Program-made: the position numbers and the translations under genes | Notes under the pieces: generated by a model | The model's database searches: none | Told to the model about the DNA's origin: nothing | Seen by the model: only the letters and a program-made list of their open reading frames with translations | From: an uncultured Coriobacteriaceae bacterium | GTDB lineage: Bacteria; Actinomycetota; Coriobacteriia; Coriobacteriales; QAMH01 | DNA length: 18,963 bases | Direction: 5' to 3' | Assembly: GCA_900544245.1 (NCBI GenBank) | Contig: UQUH01000034.1 | Location: 1 to 18,963, forward strand | Shown: piece by piece, positions 1 through 5,221 of the stretch | How positions within the stretch are numbered: position 1 is the stretch's first letter | How the letters are laid out: the number at the start of each line of letters is the position of its first letter

Positions 1-7
1 AGGAAAT

Positions 8-186
8 CGCTAGGCTTGGCTGCTTAGCGTCTCCAGTGATTGGGGCGCACCCCCAACCTACATTTTTTGAGAACATTCTGGCGAGTAACTAGACGATCTG
101 ACTCATCTAGAGTCTTTGAGATTATATACCAAGTGATATACGCAAATCTATAAAAAATACAAATTGATAGCTTTGTGCTTTCAGAG
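8..186 (+). ncRNA. Possible 3' part of a structured RNA at the window edge
   Basis: Several hairpins lie in series before an intrinsic terminator: arms CGCTA/TAGCG within 8-30, TTGGGG/CCCCAA around 39-56 followed shortly by six Ts, and GACTC/GAGTC around 101-115. No open frame of note covers them. This arrangement fits the 3' portion of a small structured RNA or an untranslated tail whose beginning lies left of the window. I do not recognise a known family: there is no tRNA-like end and no CRISPR repeat. It remains a weak call. Confidence 0.25.
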
Positions 187-216
187 GCCCCTGAGTGGCT
201 TCTGGGGCGATTTTTT
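187..216 (+). terminator. Rho-independent terminator
   Basis: A GCCCC...GGGGC stem (187-191 with 204-208) extends inward with GAG/TTC pairing around a four-base loop and is followed after two bases by six Ts. This is the classic intrinsic terminator layout for a transcript entering from the left edge. Confidence 0.65.
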
Positions 217-392
217 GCCCCCTCGTAGCATGCAGTCGAAAATAGCTCAGCTAACGCCCGATTTAGCAGTGTTTTTGCCTTCTAGCATTTTCGATGATAT
301 CAGCGATTTAGCAGGGAATATATACGCTTTTTCTATACAAAATCAAAGGTCTGATCCAGAGGATATCTCAGAGCGATTACAAGCGATTCTGA

Positions 393-420
393 GCCCCGTT
401 TTCACCCCCGAAAACGGGGC
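393..420. repeat. Perfect 11-bp inverted repeat (hairpin)
   Basis: GCCCCGTTTTC at 393-403 is exactly reverse-complementary to 410-420, with a six-base loop (ACCCCC). No T-tract follows on either strand, so it is a hairpin or protein site rather than an obvious terminator. Confidence 0.6.
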
Positions 421-1134
421 TGTGCTATCGCGAATTTTCAACGATTTCTAGCACGAATTTTCGGCAAAATTTAATTGTGGAGAAAACTTTTTTTACAAGA
501 CCGCTTCAAAATCTAGACACAAAACGGGCTTCGAAAATTTTTGAAAACCAGGCAATCTTTATCTTCATAGTTGATTAAGATTCATACGTTTTATTATTCT
601 CGTTTACATATTAATTTATTCATTTTTCTGAGAAAGTTTAATCTGCTTGAAGAATAATCGAGCAGATTTTCTAATCTCGATTCTTTTATCTTTGTCTAGG
701 ATAATATTTTTGAATCTCGTTTGAAAATCCGATCGATTTCGTGCTTGCGTTTCTTTATTCTCTTTTCAGATATAAGGTGCCAGATTTTTGAGTAAGAAAA
801 CGGCCTCATATTTTGCCCTCAGAAGCCTTTTCCAAAACCCCTTTGGGTTCATACTCATTCAAGACCCTAAAACGCCTCAAAATCGATTCTCGTGTCTCAA
901 ATCCCCTATTTCGGAATTCTGGCAGGATTTAACCCGAAACCCGGTAGATTTTGACGAAAGCAAATCTGGTTGAATTTTCAAATCTTTATCTAGTTTCTAG
1001 TTAATAATCTCAAAATCTCTCTTGGAAGTTTTCTACAGGATTAGAAATCATATCCTGTTAATTAAATGATGCCTCGCAAATTTCCGATTTCCTCATATTT
1101 ATCTGAATATCATATAATTCATTAACTGATTTGT

Positions 1135-1553
1135 AGATAAATGTATTATCTAAATTCTAGATTAATTAATGAAGTATTTTCTACTGGTGCCTGTATATAT
1201 TCCCTTCTTCTCTCCCTCGAATCCAGAAAGGAAAATTTATCTTCCATTCAGATAATGTTTTATCAAAATCAAGAATAAAGAGTAAAAATCCGCCACTTTT
1301 TCGCAATATGAATTCTTTATTGCGGATTCAGATAAATCTTTATCGACTTTCAAGATAAGTTTTTCATTCTCGAAAAATTGTGCCCTGCTTTCGACATTAT
1401 CTCAATCTAGATAATTCTTTATTTCCTGTCGAATACAAAGCGTTTTCGATAATATTTTTAACTGGCACCAGCAGATAACAGGAATGAGCCCTTCGGCCAG
1501 ATCTCTCGTTTCTATCGTGATATCAGATAAAGTTTTATCTATTCTTTAGATAA
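1135..1553. promoter_or_regulatory. Array of GATAA-N4/5-TTATC palindromes
   Basis: Full sites are at 1136-1150 (five-base spacer), 1251-1264, 1331-1344 and 1526-1539 (four-base spacers TGTT, ATCT and AGTT). A near-perfect copy is at 1410-1423, with degenerate ones near 1354 and 1448. A related inverted repeat, ATTATCT with AGATAAT, spans 1396-1415. Half-sites AATCTTTATCT also occur at 554-564, 981-991 and 1586-1596. The repeated dyad with constant spacing suggests binding sites for one dimeric DNA-binding protein. Which protein, and whether it controls the DUF1846 gene about 400 bases downstream, cannot be told from sequence. Confidence 0.55.
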
Positions 1554-1835
1554 TTAACAGAGACTCACTTTTCCACAATCGAACGAATCTTTATCTGGAA
1601 TCATGACAAATAATTCTGGCTATATCTCGACTCACCCCGAGGCGCCGTCTCCATCAGGACCCAAAAATCGGATCCGTGAGATTCCAGACACGTGACTATC
1701 CCCCAGACGCAAAATGCTGGCTTTCAAGGCCTTTTTTACATTTGGCGTACATCGATGCCAAACTAATCCCCAGAATGCCTTACACGCCATTCTGATGCGT
1801 CGTTTTCCATATCGCGAATTTCCCCTCATACGCAC

Positions 1836-1877
1836 TTGGCGCCAATCACAAAACACCCACATGTGGACATATGTGGG
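1836..1877. promoter_or_regulatory. Two palindromes upstream of the DUF1846 gene
   Basis: TTGGCGCCAA at 1836-1845 is a perfect ten-base palindrome. Read on the minus strand it sits in a T-tract-GATTG context like the sites upstream of the MarR gene near 7060 and 7101. A second inverted repeat pairs CCCACAT (1856-1862) with ATGTGGG (1871-1877). Both lie 45-90 bases upstream of a candidate promoter and are plausible operators. Confidence 0.4.
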
Positions 1878-1922
1878 AAACTGCCTTCGTCTGCTCCCAA
1901 CCGATTCTCCGCATCGGTTCCG

Positions 1923-1950
1923 TTTTCATGTCATTGCTGTCGTGTATGAT
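1923..1950 (+). promoter_or_regulatory. Candidate promoter of the DUF1846 gene
   Basis: TTTTCA (1923-1928) and TATGAT (1945-1950) are separated by 16 bases and placed about 34 bases before the chosen start codon. The -35 match is only moderate. Confidence 0.35.
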
Positions 1951-1983
1951 GAAGAAAAGGCTCGAGGCGAAAGGTTGTATGGC

Positions 1984-3465
1984 ATGCGTACCGGATTCGA
2001 CAATGACATGTATATCGAGATGCAGGCCGCGCGCATTAGAGAACGCATTGCCCAGTTTGGCGGCAAGCTCTACCTCGAGTTCGGCGGTAAGCTCTTCGAT
2101 GACTACCATGCCTCGCGCGTGCTGCCCGGGTTCGAGCCGGATTCCAAGGTTCGCATGCTCATGTCCCTGGCAGACGACGCAGAGGTCATCATCGCGATCA
2201 ACGCCAACCACATCGAGGGCAACAAGCACCGCTCAGACATAGGCATCGCCTATTCCGAGGACGTCTTGCGCCTCATGGACGTCTACCGCGAGATGGGCCT
2301 GCTCGTGGGCGGTGTCGTCATTACGCATTTCACCGGCCAGCCCCACGCCGAGGCCTATCAGCGCCGCCTGGAGGCCATGAACATCAAATGCTACCGTCAT
2401 TACATCATTGACCGGTATCCATCCGATATAGACCATATCGTGAGCGACGAGGGCTTTGGCAAGAACGACTACGTGCTCACCGAGCGCCCGCTCGTCGTCG
2501 TGACGGCCCCCGGCCCGGGTTCGGGCAAACTCGCGACCTGCCTCTCGCAGCTCTATCATGAGAATAAGCATGGCGTGACCTGCGGATATGCAAAATTCGA
2601 GACCTTCCCGGTCTGGAACCTCCCACTCAAGCATCCGGTCAACGTCGCCTATGAGGCCGCGACGGCAGACCTCGAGGACAACAACATCATCGACCCCTTC
2701 CATCTCGAGGCCTATGGTTCCATCGCCGTCAACTACAATCGCGATGTCGAGACGTTTCCCGTGCTCAAGGCCATGATGGAGAGCATCCTGGGCGAAAGCC
2801 CCTATCAATCTCCCACGGACATGGGCGTAAACATGGTGGGTAATTGCATTTGCGACGACGAGGTTTGCAGCAACGCCGCCCGTAACGAGGTCGTGCGTCG
2901 TTATTTCCACGCCCGCGAGCAGCTCGCTCGCACCGGTGTCGGCAAGGACGAAGTCGCGAAACTCGAGCTGCTCATGCAGGATGTCGGCGTTGACGTCGAC
3001 CTTTCCCCCGCTCACCAAGCTGCGCTTAGCAAGGCGGAGGCCTCGGGGCTTCCCGCGGGCGCCATGGTGCTGCCCGATGGCACGCTCGTGACCGGCAAGA
3101 CCTCCGAGCTCCTGGGTGCCGCCTCGTCGTTGTTGCTCAACGCCCTCAAGGTCGTGGCCGGCATCGATGACAGCACCTACATCGTGAGCGACGCCGCCCT
3201 CGAACCCATCTGCCACCTCAAGACCGAGCATATGCACAGCATCAACCCGCGCTTGCACTCAGATGAGACACTTATTGCCCTTTCCATCAGCTCGGCCACG
3301 GATCCCCTGGCAGAAAAGGCTATCGACGCGACGGAGGCCCTGCGCGGCTGCGATGCGTACTTCTCGGTCATCATCTCCTCGACCGACGAGAAGACGTACG
3401 CCAAACTCGGTATCAACGTCTGCTGCGAGCCCGTCTTCGAGCGCCGCGCCTACTACCACCGCTAA
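1984..3465 (+). CDS. DUF1846 family protein
   Basis: The 493-residue product matches the DUF1846 family from memory. The N-terminus around RIAQFGGKLYLEFGGKLFDD (residues 21-40) is the family signature, and the length is that of typical members (about 500). Residues 177-182 read GPGSGK inside VTAPGPGSGKLA, a P-loop-like nucleotide-binding turn after a beta strand, so a nucleotide- or phosphate-dependent enzyme is plausible, but no reaction is established that I can name. The frame stays open back to 1714, but I chose the ATG at 1984: family members begin here, GAAAGG lies about ten bases upstream, and the 90 extra residues look like translated non-coding DNA. It stands alone, preceded by the AT-rich stretch and followed by a palindromic repeat. 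Confidence 0.85.
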   Translation: MRTGFDNDMYIEMQAARIRERIAQFGGKLYLEFGGKLFDDYHASRVLPGFEPDSKVRMLMSLADDAEVIIAINANHIEGNKHRSDIGIAYSEDVLRLMDVYREMGLLVGGVVITHFTGQPHAEAYQRRLEAMNIKCYRHYIIDRYPSDIDHIVSDEGFGKNDYVLTERPLVVVTAPGPGSGKLATCLSQLYHENKHGVTCGYAKFETFPVWNLPLKHPVNVAYEAATADLEDNNIIDPFHLEAYGSIAVNYNRDVETFPVLKAMMESILGESPYQSPTDMGVNMVGNCICDDEVCSNAARNEVVRRYFHAREQLARTGVGKDEVAKLELLMQDVGVDVDLSPAHQAALSKAEASGLPAGAMVLPDGTLVTGKTSELLGAASSLLLNALKVVAGIDDSTYIVSDAALEPICHLKTEHMHSINPRLHSDETLIALSISSATDPLAEKAIDATEALRGCDAYFSVIISSTDEKTYAKLGINVCCEPVFERRAYYHR

Positions 3466-3482
3466 CGCAACACATTGCCTAC

Positions 3483-3509
3483 GAGACAGTGTCCCTGAGC
3501 AACTGTCTC
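3483..3509. repeat. Dispersed palindrome, copy 1
   Basis: GAGACAGT (3483-3490) pairs with ACTGTCTC (3502-3509). The centre is degenerate compared with the later copies at 11331, 15422 and 16212 but keeps CTGAGCAA. It lies 17 bases after the stop codon of the DUF1846 gene. Confidence 0.6.
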
Positions 3510-3515
3510 ATTTAT

Positions 3516-3534
3516 ATCCGGAATCGTTCCGGAT
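3516..3534. repeat. Perfect hairpin after the DUF1846 gene
   Basis: ATCCGGAA (3516-3523) and TTCCGGAT (3527-3534) form an eight-base-pair stem with a three-base loop. Together with the preceding palindrome it may end the DUF1846 transcript, although no clear T-tract follows. Confidence 0.45.
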
Positions 3535-3562
3535 TTGGTCGGCGTTCTTGTTAGATAGTATC

Positions 3563-3571
3563 TGCTACGAT
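3563..3571 (+). promoter_or_regulatory. Candidate extended -10 promoter of the small peptide gene
   Basis: TG, one base, then TACGAT gives an extended -10 element with no good -35 match. It would start a transcript near 3578 and give a leader of roughly 60 bases before the peptide start codon. Confidence 0.35.
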
Positions 3572-3611
3572 ACTCGCTGGTCAGCGGTGTAAGCCCCGCG
3601 AGTCGGCAACG

Positions 3612-3632
3612 CCTCTTCCTTCGGGAAGGAGG
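3612..3632 (+). promoter_or_regulatory. UUCG hairpin that sequesters the ribosome binding site
   Basis: CCTCTTCC (3612-3619), the tetraloop TTCG (3620-3623) and GGAAGGAGG (3624-3632) form a stem with one bulge. The right arm contains the AAGGAGG Shine-Dalgarno of the small gene starting at 3641, so translation should be held back until the hairpin opens. A C(UUCG)G loop is unusually stable. Confidence 0.6.
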
Positions 3633-3640
3633 TGATGCCC

Positions 3641-3763
3641 ATGGACCTTCTGATTGCGATACTCAAGTTACTCGCCTCGGCGATAGCTCTCGGTACGGCA
3701 GTCTTCAAGTTCATGACCAAGACTCCGAGCAACGCTCGGAATAAGAATGACCGCCAACGCTAG
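3641..3763 (+). CDS. 40-residue hydrophobic peptide, type I toxin-like
   Basis: The peptide begins MDLLIAILKLLASAIALGTA, a single membrane-spanning helix (about residues 2-22), followed by a basic polar tail ending NKNDRQR. A strong AAGGAGGTGAT ribosome binding site lies eight bases before the ATG, which argues for real translation. The tail is encoded by the left arm of the strong hairpin at 3747-3778, and the TAG stop sits in its loop. I recall the same design, a short hydrophobic helix with its last codons inside a terminator hairpin, in holin-like and TxpA-like type I toxins of Firmicutes. The sequestered ribosome binding site and a candidate antisense promoter at 3829-3856 fit that model. 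Toxicity is inference. It could instead be an ordinary small membrane peptide. Confidence 0.65.
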   Translation: MDLLIAILKLLASAIALGTAVFKFMTKTPSNARNKNDRQR

Positions 3764-3778
3764 GCGCTTGGCGGTCAT
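3747..3778. terminator. Strong hairpin at the 3' end of the small gene
   Basis: ATGACCGCCAA (3747-3757) is exactly complementary to 3768-3778, and the stem continues with CGC/GCG across one bulged base, leaving the TAG stop codon as the loop. On the minus strand the stem is followed by a moderately T-rich run (TTCTTATT), so it may end transcripts from both directions. Confidence 0.6.
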
Positions 3779-3823
3779 AACCCAAACGGCGTTGCCTGAC
3801 GCTCCAATCGCAGGCATCCGCTG
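3750..3823 (-). ncRNA. Candidate antisense RNA overlapping the small gene's 3' end
   Basis: A minus-strand promoter at 3829-3856 would produce a short RNA that runs into the 3747-3778 hairpin and pairs with the 3' end of the peptide mRNA, as RatA does with txpA in Bacillus. The ends given are approximate. Nothing but the promoter-like sequence and the geometry supports transcription. Confidence 0.35.
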
Positions 3824-3828
3824 GCTAT

Positions 3829-3856
3829 ATTCTACCACAATGCCCCATCGCGTCAG
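3829..3856 (-). promoter_or_regulatory. Candidate minus-strand promoter for the antisense RNA
   Basis: Read on the minus strand, CTGACG (3851-3856) is followed after 16 bases by TAGAAT (3829-3834). The same TAGAAT -10 hexamer appears at the promoter candidates of the MarR gene, cstA and the gene at 11465. Confidence 0.4.
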
Positions 3857-3882
3857 AAGTGCCTGCATGCATACAAAAGCGA

Positions 3883-3935
3883 CGAGGGACCGAACAATTC
3901 CGAATAGGTCTCTGAGGAATTGCTCGGCACCCTCG
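3883..3935. terminator. Large imperfect inverted repeat
   Basis: CGAGGG, CCGA and CAATTCC on the left (3883-3901) pair in order with GGAATTG, TCGG and CCCTCG on the right (3916-3935), interrupted only by small mismatches. On the minus strand the stem is followed within a few bases by CTTTTG, so it may terminate the SpoVA-like gene transcript. It could also be a decayed mobile repeat. Confidence 0.45.
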
Positions 3936-3947
3936 CCGCTTAAATCA

Positions 3948-3963
3948 GTTGCCTTTACGCAAC
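3948..3963 (-). terminator. Small hairpin just after the SpoVA-like gene
   Basis: GTTGC and GCAAC with a six-base loop lie immediately after the stop codon on the minus strand and are followed by TGATTT. The stem is short, so this is a weak terminator at best. Confidence 0.3.
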
Positions 3964-3966
3964 CTG

Positions 3967-4983
3967 CTACTTATCGACGACATCCCCTGTCACGTCGATG
4001 ATGCCGTCATCATTGGCATCGACAGCACCTCCCGTGCCCACGGGCGTGCCATCGGCCCCCTCGTCGAAGCCCTCTTGCTCCTCGACCTTGGCGACCTTGA
4101 CCATGGAAGCGTCGTAGCCGAGCTCCTCGAGCGAATGCAGCGCCTTCTCGGCATGCACCTCGTTGATGGGCTTGCGGCCGAAGATGGCGTTGTAGATCCA
4201 GAAGGTGAACAGCGCCGTAAGCGCCAGACCGCACACGGCCAGCGCAAAAGAACCCAGGTGAACCAGACCGGCGATGGCGTGCTCGCCACCGAGGAACAGG
4301 TCCATGCCAATGTTGTAGGTGTTGTAGCCACCAACGGTAATCATGACCGAAAAGCCCTGGCCAGCGAAGTTGGCAAGCGCACCGGAGATGCCGAAGGGTG
4401 CGAGAATCGCACCCAACATCCATGCCGTCATCAGGATGTGGAGCGGCGTGGTCTTGGAAGTGATGGACTTGCAGACCAGGAACAGAATCTGGAAGAACGC
4501 GGCGAGCAAGCCACCCACCCACAACGCGTTGAAGAAGAGCATGCCGCCTTCGGTCTTTGCCACGCCCAGGTTCTGGCCAGGCTGGACGCCCATCATGCCG
4601 CACACGTAGCCAATCACGACGCACACGAGCATGAACACGACGTTAAACCAGATGACGAACCAGACGCAGTTCCAGACGCACTTGCCCATCGAGGCGTTTT
4701 CCTTGGTCCACGGACCGACGCCCTTCATGCCAACGGCCATGGCGAAGCCGGAGAAAGGCAACAAGGCGCCAAACGTGGCCCACTCCTCGACGTACTGATA
4801 GCACGCAAAGCCGCCCAGGACGCAGCCGATGAGGCCCATGCTCACGAGCGTGGCACCACCCGTGAAGAACTCCATGGGCGTACCGGTCAGCGCGAACTGC
4901 CAGAACGACAGAATCGCCTGCGCGATGAGGGCGAGAACGCCTCCCACGCAGAAACTATAGAACACGGTCTTGTAAGGTTTCAT
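3967..4983 (-). CDS. SpoVA-like tandem-domain integral membrane protein
   Basis: A 338-residue polytopic membrane protein. Two halves each resemble a SpoVA protein. Residues 13-86 (VGGVLALIAQ, then ATLVSMG, then FGALLPFSGFAMAV) follow the SpoVAC pattern of a GGxxCxxGQ helix, a TLV helix and a gap ending PITGFAN. Residues 157-225 (VGGLLAAFFQ, TTPLHILMTAWMLGAIL, FAGQGFSVMI) follow the SpoVAE pattern. SpoVA proteins move calcium-dipicolinate across the spore inner membrane. Here the two units are fused and the lineage is not known to sporulate, so the substrate is unknown. The acidic cytosolic tail carries DANDDGIID (322-330), an EF-hand-like calcium loop. I chose the ATG at 4983 because GGGGAG lies six bases upstream. 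The longer frame to 5154 adds residues unlike protein. Confidence 0.7.
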   Translation of the reverse strand: MKPYKTVFYSFCVGGVLALIAQAILSFWQFALTGTPMEFFTGGATLVSMGLIGCVLGGFACYQYVEEWATFGALLPFSGFAMAVGMKGVGPWTKENASMGKCVWNCVWFVIWFNVVFMLVCVVIGYVCGMMGVQPGQNLGVAKTEGGMLFFNALWVGGLLAAFFQILFLVCKSITSKTTPLHILMTAWMLGAILAPFGISGALANFAGQGFSVMITVGGYNTYNIGMDLFLGGEHAIAGLVHLGSFALAVCGLALTALFTFWIYNAIFGRKPINEVHAEKALHSLEELGYDASMVKVAKVEEQEGFDEGADGTPVGTGGAVDANDDGIIDVTGDVVDK

Positions 4984-5000
4984 GTAACTCCCCTGTTCGT

Positions 5001-5064
5001 GCGGGCCAATCCTCCAAAAAGGCCCGCGCCCATACGAGAAAAGCCGCGTAGCGCTCGCGCGGCT
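5001..5064 (-). promoter_or_regulatory. Leader hairpins, possible attenuator of the SpoVA-like gene
   Basis: On the minus strand a stem AGCCGCG/CGCGGCT (5064-5058 with 5048-5042) is followed directly by TTTTC, terminator-like. A second stem GCGGGCC/GGCCCGC (5027-5021 with 5007-5001) has a loop containing GGAGG and ends about 18 bases before the start codon. The order suggests premature termination or control of ribosome access. I recognise no known riboswitch. Confidence 0.4.
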
Positions 5065-5087
5065 CTTCCACCCACCCTCGACGGGCG

Positions 5088-5097
5088 GAAACGTTTC
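5088..5097. promoter_or_regulatory. LacI-type operator-like palindrome
   Basis: GAAACGTTTC is a perfect ten-base palindrome with a central CG, the usual form of LacI/CcpA-family operators. It lies about 25 bases downstream of the candidate -10 of the SpoVA-like gene, where a repressor could block elongation. Confidence 0.4.
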
Positions 5098-5119
5098 GCA
5101 TCCCTCCAAGGCGCGAACT

Positions 5120-5134
5120 CGATATAGTATATCG
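5120..5134 (-). promoter_or_regulatory. Candidate promoter within a palindrome, SpoVA-like gene
   Basis: On the minus strand TATACT forms the -10 and lies within a 15-base palindrome with arms CGATATA and TATATCG. A clear -35 is not visible. A regulator bound to the palindrome would cover the -10. Confidence 0.4.
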
Positions 5135-5167
5135 GACTTCCCACACCACGCCACCCCACGCAGGCCC

Positions 5168-5173
5168 TATAAT
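5168..5173 (+). promoter_or_regulatory. Perfect -10 hexamer, radical SAM gene
   Basis: TATAAT lies about 49 bases upstream of the radical SAM start codon. No -35 match is seen at the usual distance. Confidence 0.4.
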
Positions 5174-5221
5174 CGCCAATGGAAAAACGCCACCCGACCA
5201 CGACATGGATGTGACGCCCCT

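Larger units (their letters stand above)
1..1700. other. AT-rich stretch without a convincing gene
   Basis: Base composition is clearly lower in GC than the rest of the window, and no reading frame has both a ribosome binding site and protein-like sequence. Two short open frames exist (164-451 and 788-973) but neither has a Shine-Dalgarno sequence, the second would start at TTG, and the first runs through a terminator-like hairpin. The stretch holds hairpins near the left edge, a G+C-rich hairpin at 393-420, and many GATAA/TTATC half-sites in its right half. It could be a long regulatory region, the edge of an acquired island or a decayed segment. The sequence does not decide between these. 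Confidence 0.6.

Noticed and set aside
164..451. 95-codon open frame in the AT-rich region
   Set aside because: No ribosome binding site, it crosses the terminator-like hairpin at 187-216 and the dyad at 393-420, and its composition does not look like protein.
788..973. 61-codon open frame starting at TTG
   Set aside because: No Shine-Dalgarno and no recognisable protein features; likely chance.
1561..1600. Replication origin in the AT-rich region
   Set aside because: Only one DnaA-box-like sequence (TTTTCCACA, 1569-1577) and a weak second near 477; no dnaA, dnaN or cluster of boxes.
1..1700. CRISPR array or prophage attachment region
   Set aside because: No regularly spaced identical repeats with unique spacers, and no integrase, tRNA or cas gene in the window.
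1714..1983. N-terminal extension of the DUF1846 gene by 90 codons
   Set aside because: Family members begin at the ATG at 1984, which has a ribosome binding site, and the extension covers palindromes and the candidate promoter.
2233..3258. 341-codon frame antisense to the DUF1846 gene
   Set aside because: Shadow of GC-rich codon use opposite a recognised family.
3949..5127. 392-codon plus-strand frame opposite the SpoVA-like gene
   Set aside because: Highly polar His/Glu/Arg-rich translation without motifs; the minus-strand frame has membrane helices, family resemblance and a ribosome binding site.
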